Assembly: GCF_030409505.1 (NCBI RefSeq)
Contig: NZ_JAUFPZ010000002.1
Span: 2,983,501-3,047,500, forward strand
From: Zunongwangia endophytica
GTDB taxonomy: Bacteria > Bacteroidota > Bacteroidia > Flavobacteriales > Flavobacteriaceae
DNA length: 64,000 bases
Direction of reading: 5' to 3'
Shown: positions 17,347-26,349 of the stretch, one piece after another
Numbering within the stretch: position 1 is the first letter of the stretch
How the letters are laid out: every line of letters starts with the position of its first letter
Program-made: the position numbers and the translations under genes
The notes under the pieces: model-generated
The model's database searches: none
The model's input: the letters and a program-made list of their open reading frames with translations, nothing else
Told to the model about the DNA's origin: nothing

Positions 17347-19447
17347 CCGGCAAACAGATTAATGTAGCGCTAATTGGAAATCCTAATACCGGTAAAACTT
17401 CAGTGTTTAATCAGTTAACCGGCCTAAACCAGAAAGTTGGTAACTACCCGGGATTACAGTAGAAAAGAAGGAAGGAATCTGTAAACTTCCTCGTGGTTTA
17501 AAAGCACACATTCTTGATCTTCCCGGAACGTATAGCCTTAACGCATCTTCGCTAGACGAAAATGTGGTGATTGAATTATTACTGAACAAAAACGACAAAG
17601 ACTATCCAGATGTTGCCGTAGTTGTTAGTGATGTTGAAAATCTTAAAAGAAACCTTCTTCTTTTTACCCAAATAAAAGATCTCGGAATTCCTACAATATT
17701 GGTTATCAATATGGCCGATCGTATGGAACGCAAAGGTATTTCTTTAGACATTGATGCCTTAGAAGAGCGATTAAATACGAGTATTGCTTTAGTAAGTGCC
17801 AGAAAAAATATGGGAATTGATAAGCTAAAAGAGCTTATTATCAATTACCGCAATATTTCAACAACGCCTTGTGTAAATGCTTCTGTTATCGATCCAGACT
17901 ATTTTGATAGTTTGAGAAAAGCATTTCCGAAGCAATCGTTATATAAACTCTGGCTGGTAATTACACAGGATGTTAACTTCGGAAATATAAACCGAAATGA
18001 ACTCAGCAAAAATTCTAGCTTTAGTACGAAGCCCGTTTCTGAACTGAAACGCCTTCAGCAAAAAGAAACCATACACCGCTATCAATTTATAAACGGAGTT
18101 TTAAAAGAAACACTAACCGTAAATGCTCACGCTGCCAAAGATCTAAGATCAAGACTGGATCGCGTGCTTACTCATAAAGTTTGGGGCTATGTTATTTTCT
18201 TTGGTATTCTTTTATTAATATTTCAGGCGATTTACGACTGGTCCAGTTATCCTATGGATCTTATTGATAGTACTTTTGCCTCACTTAGTGAGATGGCAAA
18301 AACTAATCTACCTGAAGGAGTTTTTACTAATCTTATTTCAGAAGGAATTTTACCAGGCTTAGGCGGAATCGTAATTTTTATTCCGCAGATTGCATTTTTA
18401 TTCCTCTTTATATCGATTCTGGAAGAAACCGGTTATATGAGTCGAGTCGTATTTTTAATGGATAGAATAATGCGCCGCTTTGGTTTAAGTGGTAAAAGTG
18501 TGGTACCCTTAGTTTCGGGAACAGCTTGTGCTATCCCGGCTGTAATGGCTACAAGAAATATAGAGAACTGGAAAGAACGTCTAATCACCATCTTGGTAGT
18601 TCCCTTTACTACCTGTTCGGCAAGATTGCCCGTGTATCTAATTATCATTGCACTTGTAATTCCCGATGATACCTTTTTAGGTTTCAACTTACAGGGCTTA
18701 ATGCTTATGTTCCTTTATTTATTAGGTTTTGGAACTGCCATTGTTTCGGCCTGGATATTAAATTCAATTTTAAAAATAAAGACCAAAAGTTATTTCGTGA
18801 TAGAAATGCCCAACTACAAACTTCCTATGCTTAAAAACATCGGAATTAATGTTGTTGAAAAAACAAAATCTTTTGTACTTGGTGCCGGTAAAATCATTTT
18901 GGCAATCTCCATTATTCTATGGGTACTAGCCAGCTATGGACCCGGGGATAATTTTAATAAAGCTGAAGAAATTGTTCGTGATAATTACACCGAACAAACA
19001 GCGCCAGAAAATGCCGAATTAGAGCAAGAAATCGCCAGCTATAAACTGAAACATTCTTACATAGGCATTATGGGGCGTGGTATCGAGCCTGTGGTAGCTC
19101 CTTTAGGCTACGATTGGAAAATTGGTATTGCTATTATAAGTTCTTTTGCAGCGCGTGAAGTTTTTGTAGGTACACTGGCAACTATTTATAGCGTTGGTAG
19201 TGACGAAGAAGAAACGATAAAAAACAGAATGGCTGCAGAAACCAACCCTGTGCTTGGCGGGCCTCTATTTACTTTGGCTAGCGGTGTGAGCTTATTGCTT
19301 TTTTATGCTTTCGCAATGCAGTGTATGAGTACGCTGGCTATCGTTCAAAAAGAAACCAATAGCTGGAAATGGCCAACTTTACAACTTATAATTATGAGTG
19401 TGTTTGCATATGTAGTAGCGCTAATTGCATTTCAGGTATTGAAATAA
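17343..19447 (+). pseudogene. feoB: feoB, ferrous iron transporter, split by a one-base deletion
   Basis: FeoB is the membrane ferrous iron permease with an N-terminal G-protein domain. The ATG at 17343 opens the frame with [20 protein letters not shown] (G1, P-loop) and continues to NYPG, then hits TAG at 17460-17462. One base added at about 17450-17453, within CCCGGGA, restores ITVEKKEG (G2) and DLPGTYSLNA (G3). The frame then stays open to 19447, covering NMADR (G4), the two Gate domains and all membrane segments. The repaired protein would be 701 residues, normal length. Everything except the single indel is intact, so either the deletion is recent or it is a sequencing error. An internal start after the break (near 17564) would lack the P-loop. 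A Cys-rich partner gene follows. Confidence 0.9.
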
Positions 19448-19484
19448 AAACGTAAGTAATTTGTAAAATTTCGACTTAAAATCT

Positions 19485-19634
19485 ATGGAAATGATACAAC
19501 ATATTTTAGTCTTTCTAACTTTTCTAATCGCTGTTGGATATTTGATAACTAAGTTTGTATGGAAACCTGCTTTCCTAAAAAAAACACCCAAAAACGACAA
19601 AGCTTGCGGTATGAGCGATTGCGGTTGTCATTAA
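19485..19634 (+). CDS. FeoB-associated Cys-rich membrane protein
   Basis: A 49-residue protein, MEMIQHILVFLTFLIAVGYLI and onward, with one membrane helix (about 5-24), a basic stretch (KFVWKPAFLKK) and a C-terminal cysteine tail CGMSDCGCH. Such mini-proteins directly after feoB are known as FeoB-associated Cys-rich membrane proteins and may help iron handling in the membrane. It lies 38 bases after feoB, on the same strand. A second in-frame ATG six bases later (19491) is an alternative start. Its stop overlaps the convergent gene at 19631 by four bases. The tail with three Cys and one His could bind a metal ion, by inference. Confidence 0.8.
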   Translation: MEMIQHILVFLTFLIAVGYLITKFVWKPAFLKKTPKNDKACGMSDCGCH

Positions 19635-20050
19635 TTTATCGTTTCTGATATTTGTAATAACAACTTATAATCTTCTTCTTTAATTTTTATAGGTGTTTCT
19701 GGATAAGGGGATAAGCCTTTAACTTTCAAATTAATATTGGCCAATTGCGGTAGCTTTTTAAGATTGAAATCTACAGAACTTCCGATTTCGAGAAGATATT
19801 CTCCGCAGCTTATTTCTCCCTTTTTAAGTTGAATTAAAACCTCAGCAGTTCCTGCCCAAATACAGGTCACATTTTTAGGACATCGAGAATCTGAGATCAC
19901 TTCTTTCAGAATTACTTTATAATCACCATTATCAAATTCCTGTCCTATCTTCAAGCCAACCTGAGTTACAAGCACGGCAGTAGAATCTATTTGAGCTGAT
20001 AAGCTAAAAATGGAAAATACGATTAAAATTACTGGCAAAAGTCTCTTCAT
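19631..20050 (-). CDS. Hypothetical secreted protein with a Cys pair
   Basis: A 139-residue exported protein with signal MKRLLPVILIVFSIFSLSAQ. The central segment SDSRCPKNVTCIWAGTAEVLIQL is conserved in many small secreted proteins of Bacteroidota; the two Cys could form a disulfide and the pattern recalls an all-beta domain. A third Cys lies at EISCGEYLLEI. I do not know a function. It converges with the feo operon, overlapping the small Cys-rich gene by four bases, and lies 50 bases from the ZIP transporter gene on the same strand, so it may be the last member of the metal operon. That link is inferred from position. Confidence 0.75.
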   Translation of the reverse strand: MKRLLPVILIVFSIFSLSAQIDSTAVLVTQVGLKIGQEFDNGDYKVILKEVISDSRCPKNVTCIWAGTAEVLIQLKKGEISCGEYLLEIGSSVDFNLKKLPQLANINLKVKGLSPYPETPIKIKEEDYKLLLQISETIN

Positions 20051-20100
20051 AACCGGCTTCTTTACTTAAAGACGATTAATATTAAAAAATGTTGCAAATC

Positions 20101-20925
20101 TTACCCAAGCCCTACATCTAAAGTCATCATCACCATAAACCCACCTATAAAGCCTAAAGTACTTACATCGGTATATTTACTTTGTTGAGATTCTGGCACA
20201 ACTTCTTCAACCACTACAAAAATCATCGCTCCCGCAGCAAAAGCTAAGGCATAAGGTAAAATTGGCTGAAAAGTCATCACTGCCCATGCCCCTAAAACAG
20301 CCGCCACAGGTTCTACAATTGCAGAAAGCTGACCATAATTAAAACTCTTCCATCTACTAAAGCCTTGGCCCCTTAAGGGCATGGCTACCGCAAAACCTTC
20401 TGGGAAGTTTTGTAATCCAATTCCTATTGCTAGGGCTACCGCACCGGCAATACTAGCCCCTTCGAATCCTGCAGCTGCACCGCCAAATAAAACACCAACA
20501 GCTAAACCTTCTGGAATATTATGTAATGTTATCGCTAAAACCAACAATACCGATTTATGCCAGGGAGTTTTTATACCTTCTTTTTCTTCACTATTAAAAT
20601 TAACGTGTAGGTGCGGCAAAATTTTATCCAAGCCAAAAATGAATAATGCGCCAAGTCCAAAGCCTACTACCGCAGGTATCGTCTTTTCAAAACCTTCGCC
20701 GGGACTCATTTCTATACCAGGCGCTAACAGACTCCAAAAACTCGCTGCCACCATTACTCCACCGGTAAAACCAAGCATCCCATCAAAAAGCATCCGATTC
20801 ATTTTCTTAAAAAGGAAAACCAAAGCGGCACCTGCAGCAGTAACGCCCCAGGTAAAAAGTGTAGCATATAATGCTGCTAAAACAGGATCTATACCTTCTA
20901 AATAACTAATAATATTCTCTATCAT
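20101..20925 (-). CDS. ZIP family divalent metal transporter
   Basis: A 274-residue transporter of the ZIP/GufA family with about eight membrane helices. The paired metal-binding helices read HNIPEGLAVGVLFG (TM4) and QNFPEGFAVAMPLRG (TM5), the ZIP hallmark with His, Asn, Pro, Glu and Gly in register. The variable cytoplasmic loop contains HLHVNF. ZIP proteins bring Zn, Fe or Mn into the cytoplasm, and substrate cannot be decided from sequence. It begins 11 bases after the Nramp gene on the same strand and so belongs to the mntR-mntH unit, which favours manganese or iron. The GC-rich, Ala- and Gly-rich body is ordinary for the family. Confidence 0.92.
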   Translation of the reverse strand: MIENIISYLEGIDPVLAALYATLFTWGVTAAGAALVFLFKKMNRMLFDGMLGFTGGVMVAASFWSLLAPGIEMSPGEGFEKTIPAVVGFGLGALFIFGLDKILPHLHVNFNSEEKEGIKTPWHKSVLLVLAITLHNIPEGLAVGVLFGGAAAGFEGASIAGAVALAIGIGLQNFPEGFAVAMPLRGQGFSRWKSFNYGQLSAIVEPVAAVLGAWAVMTFQPILPYALAFAAGAMIFVVVEEVVPESQQSKYTDVSTLGFIGGFMVMMTLDVGLG

Positions 20926-20936
20926 TTATCTAATCT

Positions 20937-22829
20937 TTATATTATAAATATGGGAATTTCTATACGATGTCTTACTTCATCTACGGTTGTTCCCAATAGT
21001 ATATCTTTAAACATTTTATGACCATGGCGCCCCATTACCAATAAATCGCAGGTATTCCCTTCAGAATTTAATAACTGCGGAATAGCTTTTTTAGGCGTAC
21101 CGAAGCTAAGATTTATTTCAACGATATAGCCTAAATCTCCTAATTGCTTCTTGTAATTTTTCAAAAATTCGGTATCCTTATCGGTTTCATAGTCCTGAAT
21201 TTGCTTTCCGTAGATAACTGCACCGGGAGTTTCAACAGTATGTAAAAGCGTATATTTACAAGACTTGCCTCCAAGATTCAAAGCTGCGGAAATACTTTTT
21301 TTATCTGAAGCTGAAAAATCTATTGCAATCGCTATATGTTTGAAGTTTTTTTCTGAAATATCATCGATCGTTTCTGGATCCTTATGTGGCGCATGATTTT
21401 TAATCCACTCCTTTGCCATTCTCTCTTTAAAAAGTGGCCAGAAAGAAATAAATAGTAAAAGCAATGCGGTAGCTATGACGATGGGCACGACAAAAATCCA
21501 GATATAAGTAGCATCATTCGAGGAAGCAATCCAGTTTTTTAATTCATCAAAAACAAGTTTAGCGTTCAGCAAAACAATGATTACACTGATAATCCAGGAA
21601 GCAATGATAATTGGCCATTTAATATGAAAACCATTCATTGTCTTTTTATCACTTACAAAATGGATAAGAGGAATTATGGCGAAACCTAGTTGTAAACTTA
21701 AAACTACCTGACTAAGCACTAAAAGCTCTCCCGTTGCTCGCTCCCCAAAATAAATAATCGTTAGAAATGCGGGAACTATAGCGAGTAATCGTGTAATTAA
21801 ACGTCTAACCCAAGGCTGAATTCTTAAATTCAGATAGCCCTCCATTACAATTTGTCCTGCCAGCGTTCCTGTTAGTGTAGAACTTTGTCCTGCTGCAATA
21901 AGTGCTAACGCAAAAAGAATTGGCGCTAAAGAAGATCCTAAAAGAGGTTCTAGTAATTGATGTGCATCCTGAATTTCGGCAACTTCAAACATTCCATTTT
22001 TAAAAAATACCGAAGCTGCTAAAATTAAAATCGCAGCGTTTACAAAAAAAGCAAGATTCAAAGCTATGGCAGAATCGATAAAATTATATCGAAGAGCCTG
22101 GCGAATACCACTTTTGGTTCTTTTAATTTTACGAGTTTGTACCAGCGAAGAATGTAAATACAAATTGTGGGGCATTACTGTCGCCCCGATAATGCCGATA
22201 GCAATGTAAAGACCATCACTGTTTGGTATTTTAGGAATAAAGCCGCTTGCAATTTCAGGAAGATCTGGTTTTGCTAAAAACATTTCCAGTAAAAATGATC
22301 CACCAATAATCGCGATAAGTGCTACGATAAAAGCTTCCATTTTTCGCATGCCTTTATTCAGTAAAAAAAGCAATAGAAAACTATCGAATACTGTAATTGA
22401 AACTCCCCACAGCAACGGAATATCAAATAATAACTGCAGTCCAATCGCCATCCCTACAACTTCAGCCAGATCGCAGGCTGCTATGGCAATTTCAGCAAAA
22501 ATATAAAGTATAAAATTTACAAAAGGAGGATATTCTTCTCTAGAAGCTTGGGCAAGATCCATACCTCTAACCACGCCAAGTCTTGTACTTAAACTTTGCA
22601 ACAGCAAAGCCATTATGTTAGACATTAAAAGCACCCAAAGTAAGGAATAACCAAATTGGCTACCACCAGCAAGATCGGTCGCCCAGTTGCCGGGATCCAT
22701 GTAACCAACACTAATTAAATATGCCGGACCTAAAAATGCCAAAATACGCTTCCATGGCGATTTTTTTCCTGAAGTATTTACAGAATGATGAACTTCCCCC
22801 AGCGATTTATTTTGGTTGATTTTACTCAA
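20937..22829 (-). CDS. mntH: Nramp family Mn/Fe transporter fused to a universal-stress domain
   Basis: A 630-residue fusion. Residues about 1-470 are an Nramp/MntH permease: TM1 carries DPGNWATD with the metal-binding Asp and Asn, and TM6 carries MPHNLYLHS. Residues about 490-630 form a UspA-like domain: KHIAIAIDFSASDKKSISAALNLG at its start and LLVMGRHGHKMFKDILLGTTVDEVRHRIEIPIFII at its end, matching the G-2x-G-9x-G-S/T nucleotide site in outline. Plain MntH proteins are about 410-450 residues, so the added cytoplasmic domain may sense nucleotide state or regulate transport; that is inference. The gene overlaps the end of mntR by eight bases and precedes the ZIP gene by 11 bases. Confidence 0.93.
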   Translation of the reverse strand: MSKINQNKSLGEVHHSVNTSGKKSPWKRILAFLGPAYLISVGYMDPGNWATDLAGGSQFGYSLLWVLLMSNIMALLLQSLSTRLGVVRGMDLAQASREEYPPFVNFILYIFAEIAIAACDLAEVVGMAIGLQLLFDIPLLWGVSITVFDSFLLLFLLNKGMRKMEAFIVALIAIIGGSFLLEMFLAKPDLPEIASGFIPKIPNSDGLYIAIGIIGATVMPHNLYLHSSLVQTRKIKRTKSGIRQALRYNFIDSAIALNLAFFVNAAILILAASVFFKNGMFEVAEIQDAHQLLEPLLGSSLAPILFALALIAAGQSSTLTGTLAGQIVMEGYLNLRIQPWVRRLITRLLAIVPAFLTIIYFGERATGELLVLSQVVLSLQLGFAIIPLIHFVSDKKTMNGFHIKWPIIIASWIISVIIVLLNAKLVFDELKNWIASSNDATYIWIFVVPIVIATALLLLFISFWPLFKERMAKEWIKNHAPHKDPETIDDISEKNFKHIAIAIDFSASDKKSISAALNLGGKSCKYTLLHTVETPGAVIYGKQIQDYETDKDTEFLKNYKKQLGDLGYIVEINLSFGTPKKAIPQLLNSEGNTCDLLVMGRHGHKMFKDILLGTTVDEVRHRIEIPIFII

Positions 22830-23484
22830 CTTTGGCCGGTTTTAAGTAAATATTATTTGCCGCAACTTTAGAGATCGTAAGCTCTTTATTATTTATCTGC
22901 AATAGCATAGAACCATCAAATTGTTCTTTTTCGAGGATACTTATGGTTTTACCCAATTTAATCTTATTGCGGTCTAAATACTGAAGAAATGCTGCGGAAG
23001 AATCTTTTACACCTACACAAACGCCTTGTTCTCCCTGATCGAATTCAGCTAAAATTTTCTTCTCCAGATTCACAAAATTACCTTTAGCATCTGGAATGGG
23101 ATCACCGTGAGGATCGCGTTTAGGATATTCTAAAAACTTGTCGAGTTTATCTATAAGCTCATCAGATTTAATATGCTCTAATTGCTCGGCAATATCGTGA
23201 ACCTCATCCCAGTTAAACTGAAGCTTTTCTACCAAGAAATATTCCCACAAGCGATGTTTACGAATCACCTGAATGGCAATATGCTCCCCTTTCTCGCTAA
23301 GCTTTACGCCCTGATACTTTTTATAGTTTACCAATTCTTTTTCTGAAAGCTTCTTTACCATATCGGTTACCGATGAAGCTTTGGTTTCCATTTCTTCGGC
23401 GAGCGCATTGGTACTTACACCACGAACATACTTTTTCTGTAAGTGATAAATCGATTTTAGATAGTTTTCTTCGGAAAGCGTCAT
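22822..23484 (-). CDS. mntR: DtxR/MntR family metal-dependent repressor
   Basis: A 220-residue repressor. The N-terminal winged helix (LSEENYLKSIYHLQKK...STNALAEEMETKASSVTDMVKKLSEKELVNY) is followed by the dimerisation domain with metal-site residues (HRLWEYFLVEKLQFNWDEVHDIAEQLEHIKSDEL). A C-terminal FeoA-like SH3 domain lies from about 150. I chose ATG 23484, which gives MTLSEENY, because a TTG at 23505 would lie inside the predicted -7 promoter box. It probably represses its own operon (mntR-mntH-ZIP) and the divergent TonB receptor through the palindrome at 23533-23552 when Mn or Fe is plentiful. Start-stop overlap with mntH indicates co-translation. Confidence 0.93.
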   Translation of the reverse strand: MTLSEENYLKSIYHLQKKYVRGVSTNALAEEMETKASSVTDMVKKLSEKELVNYKKYQGVKLSEKGEHIAIQVIRKHRLWEYFLVEKLQFNWDEVHDIAEQLEHIKSDELIDKLDKFLEYPKRDPHGDPIPDAKGNFVNLEKKILAEFDQGEQGVCVGVKDSSAAFLQYLDRNKIKLGKTISILEKEQFDGSMLLQINNKELTISKVAANNIYLKPAKVE

Positions 23485-23502
23485 TTCAAATTTAATTACA
23501 TG

Positions 23503-23531
23503 CAAAAATACATTTTTTATTTTAAAAACAA
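23503..23531 (-). promoter_or_regulatory. Promoter of the mntR-mntH-ZIP operon
   Basis: On the minus strand, TTG (23531-23529) and TATTTTTG (23510-23503) are 18 bases apart, a full promoter match. The -33 element abuts the operator palindrome. Transcription would begin near 23497, which rules out the TTG start at 23505 for mntR. Confidence 0.7.
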
Positions 23532-23532
23532 A

Positions 23533-23552
23533 TTTTTAGATTTGTCTAAAAA
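23533..23552. promoter_or_regulatory. MntR-type operator palindrome
   Basis: TTTTTAGA and TCTAAAAA form a perfect 8-bp inverted repeat around TTTG. The size, the central spacer and the AT arms with a TAGA/TCTA core resemble known DtxR/MntR operators. It sits between mntR and the divergent TonB receptor and overlaps the -7 box of the latter, as expected for direct repression of both directions. Confidence 0.75.
23537..23544 (+). promoter_or_regulatory. -7 promoter element of the TonB receptor gene at 23585
   Basis: TAGATTTG matches TAnnTTTG and lies entirely inside the operator palindrome, 40 bases before the ATG. No TTG is visible at the usual -33 distance, so this promoter may be weak or need another element. 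Confidence 0.6.
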
Positions 23553-23584
23553 TAATATTTAACCGAACTAATTTAATTTGTAAT

Positions 23585-25948
23585 ATGAAGATTTTAAAAC
23601 TGTTACTATTTATTTTTCCGATGATTTTACAAGCCCAACAGGAAATCGAGATTAATGGAAAAATAACAAGCGACAGCCGTGGTGTAGCTTTTGCAAATAT
23701 CTCAGTAGTTGGTAAGACTCAGGGAACTTCTTCAGATAAAAATGGTTTTTTCAGTATAGATCTTTCCGCAGGAAAACAAACTTTGAAAATCCAAGCCATT
23801 GGTTATAGGACTGAAACCATCTCTTTTATTGTAGAAGAAGAACAAAATAAAGCGCTAAATATCACTCTTAGTGAAGACCAATTAGGTTTAGATCAAATTG
23901 TAGTAAGCGCTACAAGAAATAGAGTAAACATCAAAGAAGCTCCCGTAATTGTAAATGTTTTGAGTCCAAAACTGTTTAATGCCACACAATCAATCTCGGT
24001 TGCAGAAAGTCTTAATTACCAACCCGGTGTTCGGGTAGAAACCAATTGCCAAAATTGCGGATTTACTCAGGTTCGCTTAAATGGTTTAGACGGAAGTTAT
24101 ACTCAGGTTTTGATAAATAGCCGAGCGGTTTTTTCAGCTTTAAATAGTGTTTATGGATTAGAGCAAATACCAACCTCAATCCTGGATCGCATAGAAGTGG
24201 TTCGAAGCGGTGGTTCTGCATTGTATGGTTCTAACGCCATCGCAGGAACGGTAAATATAATTACAAAAGATCCTGTGCTGAATTCATGGCAGGTTTCTTC
24301 TAATCTTGGTTTGATCGAAGGAAAGACGCCAGATCGAACACTTAACCTAAATGCATCGGTAGTTAGTGAAGATTTAAACAGCGGTATCACGGTTTTTGGG
24401 ATGAAACGCGACCGCGATAGTTATGATGCCAACGGTGATGGATTTTCTGAACTTACCGAACTTACCAATACCAGCCTGGGAGCCAAAGCATTTTTAAAGC
24501 CGAATGAAAACAGTAAAATTACCTTAGATCTTACAGCTTTAGAAGAATATCGTCGTGGTGGCGACCGACTTGATTTAGCACCGCATCTTACCGACATTAC
24601 TGAAGAGCTAGACCATAATACCGTAATTGGCGGAATTACTTATGAATTTCACAATAAAGACTTAAGAAATAATTTCTCTGTATATACCTCTGGGCAGCAT
24701 ACCGATCGTAAAAGCTTTTACGGCGGTTTAGGCGGTGGCCGCACGCGACAAGATTCAATTTCTGCGGCGAATGCTTACGGAAACACCGATGACCTTGCGC
24801 TACTTTTTGGTGGTCAATTTACCAGGAATTTTAAAAGTAATGATGATATTTTAACTGTTGGAACCGAATATAATCTAAGCAATACCGAAGATAATATTCC
24901 CGGCTATAATCGATATATCGATCAGAAAGTAAATTCTGTTGGCGCTTTTGCGCAATACGAATGGAAACCGTCAGAAAAGTTTACCGCATTAATTGGTGGA
25001 CGATTGGATTATGTTGATGTTGACGGTAGTTATTCTATCCAAAATATAAGTCGTAATTCTCAAATCGATCAAACCGTTGTTAGTCCGCGGTTAACATTAC
25101 GATATAAACCGTCAGACGATTGGCAGTTTAGAGGAGGGTACGCTCGTGGTTTTAGAGCTCCGCAAGCTTTTAATGAAGATTTACACGTTTCCTCGGTTGG
25201 CGGCGAACCACAATTTGTGATCTTATCTAACGATCTGGAAACTGAATATTCTAACGCCTACACAGCCTCAGTTAACTATTCTAAGAATTTCAATAAACTG
25301 CAAACAAACTTCTTGCTAGAAGGTTTTTATACTGATCTTGAAAATCCTTTTACAACCATTAGTACCGGAGCGAGTCTACCTAATGGATCGATTTTAGAAG
25401 AAGTAAGAAATGGTAGCGGCGCTTACGTTAGCGGTATGAATGTTGAAATTGGGATTTCTCCTTCTTCAAAATTTAGCTTTCAAATGGGCGGAACCCTTCA
25501 GAATTCCAAATATAAAGAAGATCAGGTTTTGTTTGAAAGTGATGGAAACACCCAAAATGAAAATGATATTGTAATTTCAGAATTTGTTAGAAACCCGAAT
25601 GTTTATGGCTATTTGAACACCAATATTGCTTTATTTGAAGAAACAAGTCTGGATCTTACCGGAACCTACACGGGACCAATGACGGTACCTTTGGTAGTGA
25701 GCGATTCAGGATTTTTACAATTGAATGAAAGTGATTCTTTTTATGACATTAACCTGAAGCTGAGTCATCATATCGATATTACTGAAAATTTTCAGATGAA
25801 TGTTTATGGCGGTGTTCAGAATATTTTTAATGCGTATCAAGATGACTTTGATACTGGCGCGACTCGAGATTCTGATTATGTTTACGGCCCAGCGCAGCCC
25901 CGTACTTTTTACTTCGGAATAAAGTTTGGAAACCTGCATAATCTATAA
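23585..25948 (+). CDS. TonB-dependent receptor, probably metal-complex uptake
   Basis: A 787-residue outer-membrane receptor. It has a signal peptide (about 1-18), a carboxypeptidase-like domain (about 20-100), a plug (about 115-230) with the Cys pair NCQNCGFTQVRLNGLDG and SGGSALYGSNAIAGTVNIIT, and a 22-strand barrel that ends after the FYFGIKFGNL strand. The plug CxxC is a feature of one receptor subgroup and could hold a metal or a disulfide. It is divergent from mntR-mntH, with the MntR-type operator covering its -7 box, so it should be derepressed when Mn or Fe is scarce. The ligand is therefore likely a Mn or Fe complex, by inference. A repeat of the AATTTGAAAA family begins at its stop codon. 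Confidence 0.88.
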   Translation: MKILKLLLFIFPMILQAQQEIEINGKITSDSRGVAFANISVVGKTQGTSSDKNGFFSIDLSAGKQTLKIQAIGYRTETISFIVEEEQNKALNITLSEDQLGLDQIVVSATRNRVNIKEAPVIVNVLSPKLFNATQSISVAESLNYQPGVRVETNCQNCGFTQVRLNGLDGSYTQVLINSRAVFSALNSVYGLEQIPTSILDRIEVVRSGGSALYGSNAIAGTVNIITKDPVLNSWQVSSNLGLIEGKTPDRTLNLNASVVSEDLNSGITVFGMKRDRDSYDANGDGFSELTELTNTSLGAKAFLKPNENSKITLDLTALEEYRRGGDRLDLAPHLTDITEELDHNTVIGGITYEFHNKDLRNNFSVYTSGQHTDRKSFYGGLGGGRTRQDSISAANAYGNTDDLALLFGGQFTRNFKSNDDILTVGTEYNLSNTEDNIPGYNRYIDQKVNSVGAFAQYEWKPSEKFTALIGGRLDYVDVDGSYSIQNISRNSQIDQTVVSPRLTLRYKPSDDWQFRGGYARGFRAPQAFNEDLHVSSVGGEPQFVILSNDLETEYSNAYTASVNYSKNFNKLQTNFLLEGFYTDLENPFTTISTGASLPNGSILEEVRNGSGAYVSGMNVEIGISPSSKFSFQMGGTLQNSKYKEDQVLFESDGNTQNENDIVISEFVRNPNVYGYLNTNIALFEETSLDLTGTYTGPMTVPLVVSDSGFLQLNESDSFYDINLKLSHHIDITENFQMNVYGGVQNIFNAYQDDFDTGATRDSDYVYGPAQPRTFYFGIKFGNLHNL

Positions 25949-26345
25949 TTTGAAAACTTGCTAATGTGATGATGTGCAACTGCAAGTTGGCAAAGAAGTT
26001 AGACCGCTTAGGATATTAAAGAGACGAATATAGACTGAAGAATCTGGAGATAGGACTAATTTATATTCAAATTGAAGATTTGATAATTTGAAAATGCGTT
26101 AATGCGAAATAAGAATTTAGATCGCTGCATTCTTAGAAATAGAGAAGAGGTAAGAGATTTTGAATGCTGACTGGTGGATAGGTTAATTTCAGTTGAATGC
26201 CTCTGCTGTCTTCTTGCTGAACTTGATTCAGCATCTCATACTGATTAGAAAATAGAGTGAGAATGCTGAATTTTGAATAAAAAAATATGAAGACTAATGG
26301 TTTTCCTAAAATAGTTAACTAATTAAATCTGAATAGATAGAACCA
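25947..26345. repeat. Gene-free region built from dispersed short repeats
   Basis: This 400-base stretch has no credible gene. It contains AATTTGAAAA-type repeats at 25947-25976 (with TAATGTGATGATGTG) and 26085-26106 (with TTAATGCG), related to copies at 34135-34150 (opposite strand) and 63655-63679. At 26215-26233 there is a perfect hairpin, TGCTGAA-CTTGA-TTCAGCA, of the kind seen as dispersed REP-like sequence in Bacteroidota. Short phrases such as AATGCTGA recur at 26163 and 26263. It looks like a landing place for several repeat families. Confidence 0.55.
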
Positions 26346-26349
26346 AAAT

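Noticed and set aside
17450-17462. Programmed ribosomal frameshift in feoB
   Set aside because: There is no slippery heptamer or strong downstream structure at CCCGGGATT, and FeoB families do not use frameshifting.
20381-20905. A long open frame on the plus strand inside the ZIP gene
   Set aside because: It is a shadow of the GC-rich ZIP coding sequence; the translation is Pro/Ala/Lys-rich with no family features and no start signal.
23485-23505. TTG start adding seven residues to MntR
   Set aside because: The TTG lies inside the predicted -7 promoter box, and the family N-terminus begins at the ATG at 23484.
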